64,000 bases of DNA from Chloroflexota bacterium (GTDB lineage Bacteria; Chloroflexota; Dehalococcoidia; JACQUA01), in the NCBI GenBank assembly GCA_016210565.1, contig JACQUA010000173.1, forward strand, positions 1 through 64,000, given 5' to 3'. Positions 52,625-61,011 of this stretch are shown here, one piece after another. Within the stretch, counting starts at the first letter, position 1. Each line of letters opens with the position of its first letter. The translations under genes were made by a program, and so were the position numbers. Under the pieces are notes generated by a model. It was not told where the DNA came from. It did no database searches and saw only the letters and a program-made list of their open reading frames with translations.

Positions 52625-53785
52625 ATGGTTTTTGGTACACATCTGCTCACAAAGGCTTTTGAAAGCCTCCACGGTGGGGGCATAACCTGGAACAAGTTCC
52701 TGTGCTCCCGCTACCGTTGGCGCCGTTCCACCTGCCGTTCCTGCGTGCAGGCGTGTCCTGAAAAAGCCCTGGCCTTCAACGGCACTCTCGCTATTGACAC
52801 GGAGAGGTGCAACGGTTGCGGTGTATGCCTGGCCCAATGTCCCAACGGGGCGCTGCACAGCGCCAGGGTCGGAGACCATGCCCTGCTGACCAGGATGACA
52901 CTTTTCCTGTCCGAGAACCCGCAAGTCACCTTGCGTCTGGCGTGCCGGGAGCGGCCTCCAGACCAGAATACGTTCACCTTATCCTGCCTGTCGCGGGTAA
53001 CCACCCCCCTGCTTGCCGGCCCGTTTTGTGCCGCCGTGCGCCAGGTAGAAATAGCCAGACCACATTGCGAAGGTTGCCACGGCCGCCTGGACAGCTACAG
53101 CCTGGAAAAGACCGTTTCCCTGGCACAGGGCATCTGCGAGATGGCCGGCCTCGGCAACCGGGCCATAGCCCTCGGCGTTGAGTGGCCAGGCGGCCACGAA
53201 ACGCCAAAAGAAAGGGCAATCTCGCGGCGCGGGGCAGTGAGAATCCTCAGAACCGAGATCTTGAATACGTTGTCCTCGATCTTCGTCCGGCCCGGGGACG
53301 GAAAGAATCTGCCCCATTGGTCCCGGCAGGCAAATGTCTCAAGGGACCTGCTGTTAGCGCTGGTGCAGGCTCTCGGCTGCCGGAGGCCCGTAACCGTAGA
53401 CCGGGAGGGGTTGCCCCTTGCCGAGGTCGAGATATCCCCCGCTTGCGTCGGCTGCACCGTCTGCTCCACCCTGTGCCCTGCGGGGGCCATCGAGCTGCTC
53501 GAACAAGAGAATTCCATCTTTCTATCTTTCCTTCCTCACCTCTGTACCGCCTGCGGTATTTGTATTGAGGCCTGCTTGCCAAAAGCCATTTCTTTCAAGC
53601 CCCAGTTTGATCTCGGGAAACTGGCCAGCCGCCAAACAGTGTCACTGGGCCGTTTGCCCCGGGTGAAATGCACCGGCTGCCAGGCTGACTTCTATTCCGC
53701 CGGGGACGAACTCTGCCTGGCCTGCCGCGCACAGAACGGCGCTCGCCCTCGTTTGCTGTGGGAATCTCATCGGTCGAAGGGTTAG
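52625..53785 (+). CDS. Multi-cluster Fe-S protein with C-terminal cysteine ribbon
   Basis: The 386-residue protein has an N-terminal two-cluster ferredoxin domain (CRSCVQACPEKAL, CNGCGVCLAQCP). A middle domain with CEGCHGRL follows, then a second two-cluster domain (CVGCTVCSTLCPAGAIEL, CTACGICIEACLPKA). A C-terminal zinc-ribbon-like pair, CTGC and CLAC, ends the protein. No signal is seen, so it is likely cytoplasmic. It is placed between TorD and MobB, and an analogous Fe-S protein with a cysteine ribbon sits between TorD and MobB in the second locus (59386-61011). It may deliver electrons or sulfur in enzyme maturation. No named family is recognised. Confidence 0.8.
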   Translation: MVFGTHLLTKAFESLHGGGITWNKFLCSRYRWRRSTCRSCVQACPEKALAFNGTLAIDTERCNGCGVCLAQCPNGALHSARVGDHALLTRMTLFLSENPQVTLRLACRERPPDQNTFTLSCLSRVTTPLLAGPFCAAVRQVEIARPHCEGCHGRLDSYSLEKTVSLAQGICEMAGLGNRAIALGVEWPGGHETPKERAISRRGAVRILRTEILNTLSSIFVRPGDGKNLPHWSRQANVSRDLLLALVQALGCRRPVTVDREGLPLAEVEISPACVGCTVCSTLCPAGAIELLEQENSIFLSFLPHLCTACGICIEACLPKAISFKPQFDLGKLASRQTVSLGRLPRVKCTGCQADFYSAGDELCLACRAQNGARPRLLWESHRSKG

Positions 53786-54361
53786 ATGGTTCCGGCTATT
53801 TGTTTCACCGGCAAGTCGGGATCCGGCAAGACGACGCTCATCGTCCGCGTCGTTGAAGAGTTGAAACGCCGGAGGTTCCGGGTAGCCGTCATCAAGCACG
53901 CTCCCCATGGCTTTGAGCTAGACAAGCCTGGCAAAGATAGCTGGCGCTTCTCGTCGGCCGGCAGCGACACCGTAGCCCTGGTGTCTCCCGGGGGAATCGC
54001 CGTGATGGCCCGCCTGGACGGTGACAGGTATTTACAGACCGTCATCTGCCAGATGTCCCTGAGTAATGACATAGTCCTCATTGAAGGTTGTAAGGGGTTC
54101 CACCTCCCCAAGGTCCTGGTGTCCTGCGGAGAGGAGGGCTCGCCCCTGTCGAATCCGGGAGATAATCTCATCGCGATTGTGTCGGACAGAGTGTACGACT
54201 ACCCTGTTCCCCGCTTCAGTCCCGCCGAAGCGGGACGCCTGGTTGAACTACTGGAGAGCCTTATTCATGCCTCGAAAGACCAGGGAAACGGCGGGGCACC
54301 TCACCCCATGGCGCAACTGCGGGAAACCACCGGGCAGCCCGAAGAACTGGCGCCCTTCTGA
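53786..54361 (+). CDS. mobB: Molybdopterin-guanine dinucleotide biosynthesis protein MobB (copy 1)
   Basis: The 191-residue protein has the P-loop TGKSGSGKTTL near the N-terminus, the MobB stretch VAVIKHAPHGFELDKPGKDS and the DIVLIEGCKGF motif. MobB binds GTP and helps MobA make the guanine dinucleotide form of the cofactor used by DMSO-reductase-family enzymes. Its ATG directly abuts the stop of the Fe-S protein gene, so the two are translationally linked. A second mobB lies at 58713-59228. Confidence 0.92.
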   Translation: MVPAICFTGKSGSGKTTLIVRVVEELKRRRFRVAVIKHAPHGFELDKPGKDSWRFSSAGSDTVALVSPGGIAVMARLDGDRYLQTVICQMSLSNDIVLIEGCKGFHLPKVLVSCGEEGSPLSNPGDNLIAIVSDRVYDYPVPRFSPAEAGRLVELLESLIHASKDQGNGGAPHPMAQLRETTGQPEELAPF

Positions 54362-54526
54362 GACACCCCCTTCACCCATTCCAAACTGCTTTCAGAATCC
54401 CATCGCATCTAACTGCCCTACCACGGTAACCACAGGCCCGTGCCCCGGTGGTGCTTCACAACCACCGCGCTCCGGGACGCTCCGCACCACGGACAACATG
54501 CCGGTACCTCGGGACTCGCAGGCCCG

Positions 54527-54642
54527 TCATTGCGAGTCCCGATTTCGTCGGGACGAAGCAATCCCCTGGTCGGCGGTCATCCGGTCCGCCGTGCGGACTC
54601 TCGCAAAGCGGAGGAGATTGCCGCGCTTCGCTCGCAATGACA
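54527..54642. repeat. CATTGCGAG...CTCGCAATGAC repeat, copy 1
   Basis: The ends GTCATTGCGAGTCCCGA and CGCTTCGCTCGCAATGAC are inverted complements enclosing a GGACGAAGCAATCCCC core. A related copy is at 61775-61882, so one copy lies near each molybdoenzyme cassette. Confidence 0.65.
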
Positions 54643-54700
54643 TTTTCCGAGCAATGCCTTCGGATAAGTCTGTTTGTCGCTGCAGTCTCAGTGTGTTATG

Positions 54701-54730
54701 TTGACCACCCCTTTCCGGTTCTTCTATAAT
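54701..54730 (+). promoter_or_regulatory. Sigma70 promoter of the binding protein/kinase/regulator operon
   Basis: TTGACC at 54701-54706 and a perfect TATAAT at 54725-54730 are 18 bases apart. The transcript would start near 54737 and run through the repeat at 54792-54878 before the first start codon at 54905. Confidence 0.7.
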
Positions 54731-54791
54731 ATGGATGCAATCATCCATGCGCCTGGAGGCGCGCCATGAAGAATGAAAACGCCGGGGTCAT

Positions 54792-54878
54792 CTGTCATTC
54801 TGAGCGAAGCGAGCGTAGTCGAAGAATCCTTTGGGGGGGGGTGAGACGAAAGACCCTTCGACTGCGCTCAGGGTGACA
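54792..54878. repeat. CTGAGCGAAG-type inverted repeat, copy 3
   Basis: TGTCATTCTGAGCGAAGCGA and TGCGCTCAGGGTGACA are the complementary ends. It lies between the TATAAT promoter and the PhnD-like gene, so the hairpin would be in the 5' leader of that message. Confidence 0.65.
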
Positions 54879-54904
54879 TTTTCGTAGCAAACAGAAAGAA
54901 GCTC

Positions 54905-55870
54905 ATGCCCATGACGAAGCCTCCTCGAACGTACCGGGTCCTGCTGATACTTGCTCTGCTGGCCATCATTTCGGTCTTGGCCGGCTCAGGCTGCGGCGGA
55001 GACACCTACACGCGGGTCAACCTGCAGAAGAAGTACCCCCGCGAACCTGTCTCCGGTTTGACCGGCGCCGCCATTACTACCGGCCAACCGGCGCTCCGGG
55101 TGGGCATAGCCGGGGTGATTTCCCCGGCCATGACCCTGGAAAGCTACCAGCAACTGCTCCAGTACATGGGCAAGACGCTGGGCCGGCCGGTGCAACTGGT
55201 ACAACGCCCGACCTACAGTGAGATGAACGAGCTGATAAAGAACCGGCAGGTGGAAGTGGCTTTTGTCTGCAGCCTGGCCTACGTGGAAGGCAAGTCCGAC
55301 TTCGATATGGAGCTGCTGGCGGCGCCCCAGGTGAGAGGGGCAATAACTTACAATTCGTACCTCATCGTTCCCGCCGACAGCACCGCGGCCCAGCTTGAAG
55401 ACCTGAGGGGCAAGGTCTTCGCCTTCACCGATCCCCTTTCCAACAGCGGCCGGCTGGCGCCTACCTATGAGCTGGCCAGGATTCGTGAAAAGCCGGAGAC
55501 CTTCTTCAGGAACTACATCTTCACCTACAACCACGACTATTCGATCCAGGCAGTCGCCGACAGGCTTGTGGACGGGGCGGCGGTGGATAGCCTGATCTAT
55601 GACTATCTGGCCTCGGTAAACAGCCCCCTTATCAGGAAGACAAAAGTCATCGCTTCCTGGGGACCCTACGGCATACCCCCCGTCGTGGTCCACCCCGGTC
55701 TGGACATCTCGCTGAAGACTGAATTGAAGGAGTTCTTCCTCAGTCTCCATACCGAGGCGGAGGGACTGAACATACTGGATTCCCTGCTCATCGACCGCTT
55801 TGTGGAAGTGAGTGACGGGATTTTCGACTCACTTCGTCAGATGAAGCAGCGGCTTGCCGGAGCCCAATGA
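54905..55870 (+). CDS. PhnD-like phosphate/oxyanion-binding lipoprotein
   Basis: The 321-residue protein (ATG 54905; 54911 is an alternative) has a signal ending LAGSGCGG (probable lipoprotein C30). It is a PhnD/TransferrinBP-like type II binding domain: ALRVGIAGVISPAMTLESY, NRQVEVAFVCSLAYVEG and VFAFTDPLSNSGRL. PhnD relatives bind phosphonate, phosphite or other oxyanions; AioX and similar proteins of this fold bind arsenite for a sensor kinase. It overlaps the kinase gene by 4 bases (ATGA), so it is most likely the sensing subunit rather than part of a transporter. Confidence 0.87.
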   Translation: MPMTKPPRTYRVLLILALLAIISVLAGSGCGGDTYTRVNLQKKYPREPVSGLTGAAITTGQPALRVGIAGVISPAMTLESYQQLLQYMGKTLGRPVQLVQRPTYSEMNELIKNRQVEVAFVCSLAYVEGKSDFDMELLAAPQVRGAITYNSYLIVPADSTAAQLEDLRGKVFAFTDPLSNSGRLAPTYELARIREKPETFFRNYIFTYNHDYSIQAVADRLVDGAAVDSLIYDYLASVNSPLIRKTKVIASWGPYGIPPVVVHPGLDISLKTELKEFFLSLHTEAEGLNILDSLLIDRFVEVSDGIFDSLRQMKQRLAGAQ

Positions 55871-57825
55871 AACCCAAACAGGTCTGGTCTGGATTCTGGG
55901 ACGTCGCCGGTTCGGTGAGCATTCGGACCAAGATAATGGGCATCGTGGCTTCCCTGGTGCTCGGCTTCGGCCTGTTTGTCGGCTGGTACATCCCTCGCAG
56001 CGAGACCCGGTATTTGACCGAGCAACTGGAGGAAAGGGGCCTGACCATTGCCAGGAGCGTCGCCGCCGTGGGACAGGACATGGCGCTAACCAACAACCAG
56101 TTCGGACTCTACATGCTGGCCAGGAACACCCTGGCCAGCAATAAAGACGTTCTTTATGTTTTCATTACGGACAGCGAGGGAGACCCCCTGGTGCATACTT
56201 TCGAAGGAGGATTCCCGGTCGACCTCCTGGAATTGAGCCGTTCGCACCGCAGCGAGAACCCCCGTGTTCTGCCCCTGGTCACCGAAACGCGCAAGATCAG
56301 AGACATAGCCGTCCCCATCCTGGGCAGCCGGGTAGGAGTAGTGCACGTAGGGCTGGACGAGTCCGCCCTCTTCGCTTACAGCACGGAACATTCGCGGCAT
56401 ATACTGACCTTCACCCTCATCGCTCTCCTTCTCGGCGGCGCCTTCGCTTACTGGCTGGCGACGATCCTTACCCGGCCCATCCTCAGCCTGGAACAGGCTA
56501 CCAGGATGGTCGCCAGCAACAGCGACTTTCCCTGGCAAGCCCCCCCCTGGGCGAGGGACGAAATAGGCCGCCTGGGGTCATCTTTCAACGAGATGACCCG
56601 GAAAGTGGCGGAAAGGACCCGGGAGATCATCGAGAAGAACAAGGAGTTGACCACCCTCAACGCCCTGTCCCAGGCCATCAGCCGTCCCCTGGACCTGGGG
56701 GAAAAGGCATCCTCGGCGTTGAAGTCCATCTCGGAAGGCCTGGAACTCAAAGCCGCCTGGTTCTTTCTCCTCAATCCCCAGAGTCAGAAGCTGGAACTGC
56801 TGTGCCAGGAAGGGGTCCGCATCCCCATCACACCCGGCGCGGCTGAAGAACTCGCCGGGGAGCTGGAAAAAGGCAGCCCGGCGATCCTGGAGAAAGTTGG
56901 AGACGGCCGCCTTCCTTTGAGCGGGCCGCTTCTGGTGCAGGAGGGGCTGGTCCCGGTGGCCCTGGTGGCTCTCAGGTCGGGGCGCCGTTTTCTCGGGTTC
57001 CTGGCGCTGTCCCGGGCCGGCAAACCCTTTGCCTCCAGCGAAGTCCATCTCCTCAGGGCCATCGGAGAGCAACTCGGCGTGGCGGTGGAGAACTTCATTC
57101 TGTGGCAGGAACTGAAGCATAAGGAGAACCTGCGGACGCAGTTGCTGGCCAAGGTGATATCGGCCCAGGAGGAGGAGCGGAAGCGCATCGCCCGGGAGTT
57201 GCACGACCAGACCAGCCAGTCCATCACCTCGCTCATGGTGGGGCTCAAGGTCACCGAGGAATCCGGCGACGTCGGTGTGATAAAGCAGAGAATAGGCGAA
57301 CTGAGGACGCTGGCATCCGATACCCTGGAAAAGGTGCGCGACCTGTCTATCGGGCTCCGGCCCAGCGTCCTCGACGACCTCGGACTGGCTCCGGCCCTGA
57401 ACCGCTACATAAAAGACTATGCCCGCAAGACCGGTCTTTCCACCCAGTTCCAGAGCGTGGGCCTCGACGGCCTGCGCCTCCGGCCCGAGGTGGAAACAGC
57501 CATCTACCGCGTGGTGCAGGAAGCCCTCACCAACGTGGCCCGGCACGCCGCGGCAAAACACGTCGGCGTCATCCTGGAGCGGTCCCGGAAGAAGCTGCGG
57601 GCCATAACCGAGGATGACGGCAAAGGCTTCGACGTCGGCAGGATCATGTCCAGTCCCAACCTGGAAATGAGATTGGGCCTCTTTGGAATGGAGGAACGCA
57701 TCTCCTTGATCGGTGGCAGCCTGACCATCGAATCAGCGCCGGGAAAAGGGACCACGGTCTACGTCGAGGTCCCCCTCGAAGAAAACAGAGCCTCAGATGA
57801 ACAAAACCAGGATACTGCTGGTTGA
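55867..57825 (+). CDS. Sensor histidine kinase (NarX-like, HAMP-GAF-HisKA_3)
   Basis: The 652-residue protein has a first membrane helix at about 20-40, an extracytoplasmic sensor region to about 175, a second helix (LTFTLIALLLGGAFAYWLAT) and a HAMP linker. A GAF-like domain follows at about 275-405. The HisKA_3 dimerisation domain has H446 in RIARELHDQTSQS, and the C-terminal ATPase has EDDGKGFDV. This architecture is that of NarL-partner kinases. The gene overlaps both the PhnD-like gene upstream and the regulator downstream, so all three are coupled. The stimulus is probably carried by the bound PhnD-like protein. Confidence 0.93.
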   Translation: MKPKQVWSGFWDVAGSVSIRTKIMGIVASLVLGFGLFVGWYIPRSETRYLTEQLEERGLTIARSVAAVGQDMALTNNQFGLYMLARNTLASNKDVLYVFITDSEGDPLVHTFEGGFPVDLLELSRSHRSENPRVLPLVTETRKIRDIAVPILGSRVGVVHVGLDESALFAYSTEHSRHILTFTLIALLLGGAFAYWLATILTRPILSLEQATRMVASNSDFPWQAPPWARDEIGRLGSSFNEMTRKVAERTREIIEKNKELTTLNALSQAISRPLDLGEKASSALKSISEGLELKAAWFFLLNPQSQKLELLCQEGVRIPITPGAAEELAGELEKGSPAILEKVGDGRLPLSGPLLVQEGLVPVALVALRSGRRFLGFLALSRAGKPFASSEVHLLRAIGEQLGVAVENFILWQELKHKENLRTQLLAKVISAQEEERKRIARELHDQTSQSITSLMVGLKVTEESGDVGVIKQRIGELRTLASDTLEKVRDLSIGLRPSVLDDLGLAPALNRYIKDYARKTGLSTQFQSVGLDGLRLRPEVETAIYRVVQEALTNVARHAAAKHVGVILERSRKKLRAITEDDGKGFDVGRIMSSPNLEMRLGLFGMEERISLIGGSLTIESAPGKGTTVYVEVPLEENRASDEQNQDTAG

Positions 57826-58456
57826 CGACCACGCCGTCCTGCGGGCCGGCTTGAGATTGCTGCTGGACAACCAGCCTGACATGGAGGTAATCGGTGAAGC
57901 CGGGGACCCGGCTGATGGCATCGCGCAGGCTAAAGCCGACAAACCGGATATCGTCCTCATGGACCTGAGTTTCCCCCGCGGCGATGGCATAGCAGCGATC
58001 AAGACCATACGAGAAACCCAACCCGAGGTGAAAGTCATCGCCCTGACCATGCACGAAGACGAAAGCTACCTCCGGCCCGTTTTGCAGGCCGGCGCCTCGG
58101 GTTACGTACTGAAACGCGCCGCCGACACCGAACTCATCAGCGCCATCAGGGCAGCCGTCAGGGGCGAGGTCTTTATCTACCCATCTCTGACCAGGATCCT
58201 TCTGGAGGATACCCTGGGGAAGCCGAAGAAGCCCTCCCCTGAAGAAGCAGTGGATATGGACCTTCTGAGCCAGCGGGAAAAAGAGGTCCTCAAGCTCATC
58301 GCCCGGGGGCACTCCAACCGGGAGGTGGCCGAGATGCTCTTCCTCAGCGTCAAGACGGTGGACACCTACAAAGCCCGCCTCATGGAGAAACTCGGGCTCG
58401 AAAGCCGGGTTGACCTGGTAAAATACGCCCTGGAACACGGCCTCCTCGAACGGTAG
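57797..58456 (+). CDS. NarL/LuxR-family response regulator
   Basis: The 219-residue protein has a receiver domain with acidic pocket (LLVDDHAVLR) and phosphorylated D56 in IVLMDLSFPRGDG. The NarL-type helix-turn-helix contains LSQREKEVLKLIARGHSNRE and LSVKTVDTYKARLMEKLG. It overlaps the kinase gene by 29 bases. It should activate the neighbouring molybdoenzyme genes; the dyad at 48162-48193 is a candidate target. Confidence 0.95.
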   Translation: MNKTRILLVDDHAVLRAGLRLLLDNQPDMEVIGEAGDPADGIAQAKADKPDIVLMDLSFPRGDGIAAIKTIRETQPEVKVIALTMHEDESYLRPVLQAGASGYVLKRAADTELISAIRAAVRGEVFIYPSLTRILLEDTLGKPKKPSPEEAVDMDLLSQREKEVLKLIARGHSNREVAEMLFLSVKTVDTYKARLMEKLGLESRVDLVKYALEHGLLER

Positions 58457-58460
58457 AAGC

Positions 58461-58690
58461 CCGTAGCGACACCCGCAAAGGGTGTCGCAAACAGCATCGA
58501 CTTCCCACAACAACACGACCCCGACAAGCCCGGGTAGGGTGGGTGAAGCGAGCAAGACAGGCCACTCCCCGCCTGCCCGGCCATCGACCGCTAAGACGCA
58601 GGAGCGGGCATACCTCCACGTCGCGAGCGGAACCCACCATTCTGTGGCGGCGACAGGCTGGAAAGCCTGTCGTACCATGCGGGGGAAACA
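58461..58690. repeat. Repeat-filled gap at a convergent gene junction
   Basis: The gap contains CCGTAGCGACACC...GGGTGTCGC (58461-58493), a GTAGGGTGGGTGAAGCGAGC...GCGAGCGGAACCCACC element (58535-58640) and a GCGACAGGCTGG...CCTGTCGTACC hairpin. It separates the regulator gene (+) from the second mobB (-) and probably terminates both. Confidence 0.6.
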
Positions 58691-58712
58691 CGACCCCGAC
58701 GAGTCGGGGTGG

Positions 58713-59228
58713 CTACGGGGCAGGTTGGTTGCGCAACGACCGGCCGGCCATGGCCGTCAGCCGCCTCACCAGGGCGGCAACGTCCTCGGCGTTAAAACGG
58801 GTCGCCTTCCCCGGGACCGGCTCTCCGGTGATGATGGCTATGAGGTCCTCCTCGGAACACGGAATCCCCGGGCTGTCCGGCCCACACCGCACTTCCACTT
58901 TAGGCAGCCTGGCCCTCTTGTACCCCTCCACCAGGACGATGTCCACTTTCAGGGTGACACTCTCCAGCACCGCGCCCAGGTCAGGCTCCCCCGGTGTCTC
59001 CTCCATACAAACCACCCGCCCCGGAGAAGTCAACACCACTATGTCACTCCCCGATTCGCGGTGCCTCCTGCTATCCGTGCCCGGGCTGTCCATGCAGAAC
59101 CCGTGGGCGGCGTGCTTTATCACCGCCACCCTCAGCCCCGCCTGCTTCAGTTTGGGGACTATCCGCTCCAGAAGGCTCGTTTTACCCGAGCCAGAATAAC
59201 CGACAAAACTTACGATCGGGACCGGCAT
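58713..59228 (-). CDS. mobB: Molybdopterin-guanine dinucleotide biosynthesis protein MobB (copy 2)
   Basis: The start at ATG 59228 (MPVPIVSFVGYSGSGKTSLL) follows GGGAGGAAGG. The 171-residue protein has the P-loop GYSGSGKT, VAVIKHAAHGFCMDSPGTDS and VDIVLVEGYKR. It is a paralogue of the protein at 53786. Each molybdoenzyme locus in the window thus has its own mobB, suggesting dedicated cofactor maturation. Confidence 0.92.
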   Translation of the reverse strand: MPVPIVSFVGYSGSGKTSLLERIVPKLKQAGLRVAVIKHAAHGFCMDSPGTDSRRHRESGSDIVVLTSPGRVVCMEETPGEPDLGAVLESVTLKVDIVLVEGYKRARLPKVEVRCGPDSPGIPCSEEDLIAIITGEPVPGKATRFNAEDVAALVRRLTAMAGRSLRNQPAP

Positions 59229-59242
59229 GGTAGTTCCTTCCT

Positions 59243-59366
59243 CCCCCTTTCGCAAAAGGGGAGAGAAATGCCTTCCCCTTTGAAAAAGGGGGACTGAGGG
59301 GGATTCCCTCTGGCGCCAAAGGCCTTTTCAAATCCCCCTTAATCCCCCTTTTTCAAAGGGGAAGAG
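59243..59366. repeat. CCCCCTTT...AAAGGGG hairpin cluster
   Basis: Two or three related hairpins (CCCCCTTTCGCAAAAGGGG, CCCCTTTGAAAAAGGGGG and CCCCCTTTTTCAAAGGGG) are packed in 124 bases between mobB copy 2 and the HdrA-like gene. A single copy occurs at 29961-29978. Confidence 0.65.
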
Positions 59367-59385
59367 GGACTGCAGCTTGGCCGCC

Positions 59386-61011
59386 TTACTTAACAGTTGT
59401 TCCTCCCCGGCCGGCAGGAAGCCCCCGACGCGGCAACCGCTTCAGCCGGCAAGCCGGACAAAGAAGAAGAGCGCCCTGTATTACCTCCTCGGGCGCCTGC
59501 AACTTCTGGTGCAAAATCTTCATCAGCGGCGCAGGAGCGACCTCCCCCCCACAGTCCGGACAGCTAACCACGCCGACCCGCAGGAGCAACAGCGACAGTC
59601 CTACGAGGCTGCCTTTGAGCGCCCGTTTGACGTGCAGCGCCCTGGTGGGGCAGACCCTCACACATTCGCCGCAGGCATAACACTGCGAGTGCCGGAACAT
59701 GAGTCCCAGCTCCGTCCCGCTTCTTTCAAAGGCCAGAGCCCCGGACCGGCAGACGCTGGTGCAGAGCCGGCACACGGTGCAGAGTTCTGAATTGATGTCA
59801 ACCAACCCGAAGGGCACGTCATTTCCCTCAATAACAAAGGAGTTCCCAGACTTCTCCACCAGCCCGGCCAGGACCAGAGGCGAAAACGGCGAGGCCGGAT
59901 GCCCATCCCTCGTCCCCGGCATTGGTCGCGGACCCAACTTCTGAATTTCCTCGGCCATCTTCGTCAGTTGGTCACCCACGGACGGCAGGTCCCCATCCAA
60001 TACCCGAAGCAGTCTTTCCCGGCCCAAACCCAGATGAGGCATTAGCCGGTGAACAAAGCCCAGGGCCCGCCTCATTTTGACAAGCTCAAGGCCGTGCAGG
60101 CACTCGTTCTGGCAAGGCAGGACAGCCACGCCTTCGGCCCCCAGCTGGAAGGCCCGCAACACCAGAAAAGGAGAAAGGGTAGCCAGGCAGGGCAAATAAT
60201 AAGGGATGACCGACGCAGGATAGCGAATCCCGGCGGCGCCCATTCTATTGAGGATGCTCTCGCTGCCCCGGCAGTGGACCAGCAAGATGCGCGGTGAAAG
60301 TCCGTCGGGTTTATCGCTGGCAAGGTGGGCCATCCGCTCTTCCGCAATATCCGGCGTGAAGGGGGGAAAATGAATGGCGCCCCACGGACAGGCCGGAACA
60401 CAGGCGCCGCAGCCGTCACAGCCAGCTTTCTCGACCGTGACCGTTCCGCTCTCCCCTTTGATGCTGCCCGAAGGACATGATGAAAGGCACAGCCGGCAGC
60501 CCCACTTGCCGGTGCAGAGGTCGCTTCTTATGCTGGGGACGACCACATACCGTGGCTGCTTCAAGATGTTGAACAATTCCCTGCGCGTGGCGCCCTCCGG
60601 GGGCACTCCAAAGCCAACTTTCAGGTTTTCCGGTCCGACCTCACCCCTCGTTAGGCAGCCCTCCGTTCCGAGCAACAGCATGGCTTTGGCTGTCGCCTCA
60701 TCACGAGAGTGCGCCATGGCGCACTGCTCCCTGAGGTTCACCGGGTGCACCTGGAAAGGCGACGCGCTCGCCTCTCTGGCTGCCTTCCTGAATAACTCGA
60801 GATAGTCTGGTATCGAGCAAGCCCCTATGACCACCGAGCGCACCTTCCTGGCATTCAAGAAGGCCGGAATCTCACCAGGCTCGTCGCAAAGGGCCTCAGC
60901 CATACCCACCGGGAAGTGACGAGATAATGAAGATACTACCTCGTCCAGGTTTATGCCGCTGGCGATTCTTCCCTGACACCGACAGATGATGATTCCCCGG
61001 TCCATTTTCAT
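59386..61011 (-). CDS. HdrA/MvhD-like multi-domain Fe-S protein
   Basis: The 541-residue protein begins like the HdrA N-terminal domain (IIICRCQGRI; VVIGACSIPDYLELFRKA; NLREQCAMAH) but lacks HdrA's FAD domain. A two-cluster ferredoxin domain follows at about 165-215 (CRLCLSSCPSGSI, CDGCGACVPACPWGA). An MvhD-like domain lies at about 240-345 (ILLVHCRGSESILNR, VLPCQNECLHGLE). A second ferredoxin domain at about 425-475 (CTVCRLCTSVC, CYACGECVRVCP) and a C-terminal cysteine ribbon (CPDC, CPAC) complete it. It is likely a cytoplasmic electron-transfer protein. It overlaps torD by 4 bases and parallels the Fe-S protein at 52625 in position. Confidence 0.85.
   Translation of the reverse strand: MKMDRGIIICRCQGRIASGINLDEVVSSLSRHFPVGMAEALCDEPGEIPAFLNARKVRSVVIGACSIPDYLELFRKAAREASASPFQVHPVNLREQCAMAHSRDEATAKAMLLLGTEGCLTRGEVGPENLKVGFGVPPEGATRRELFNILKQPRYVVVPSIRSDLCTGKWGCRLCLSSCPSGSIKGESGTVTVEKAGCDGCGACVPACPWGAIHFPPFTPDIAEERMAHLASDKPDGLSPRILLVHCRGSESILNRMGAAGIRYPASVIPYYLPCLATLSPFLVLRAFQLGAEGVAVLPCQNECLHGLELVKMRRALGFVHRLMPHLGLGRERLLRVLDGDLPSVGDQLTKMAEEIQKLGPRPMPGTRDGHPASPFSPLVLAGLVEKSGNSFVIEGNDVPFGLVDINSELCTVCRLCTSVCRSGALAFERSGTELGLMFRHSQCYACGECVRVCPTRALHVKRALKGSLVGLSLLLLRVGVVSCPDCGGEVAPAPLMKILHQKLQAPEEVIQGALLLCPACRLKRLPRRGLPAGRGGTTVK

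Noticed and set aside
54448-54729. Short open frames in the repeat region upstream of the PhnD-like gene
   Set aside because: They run through the CATTGCGAG repeat and have no ribosome site.
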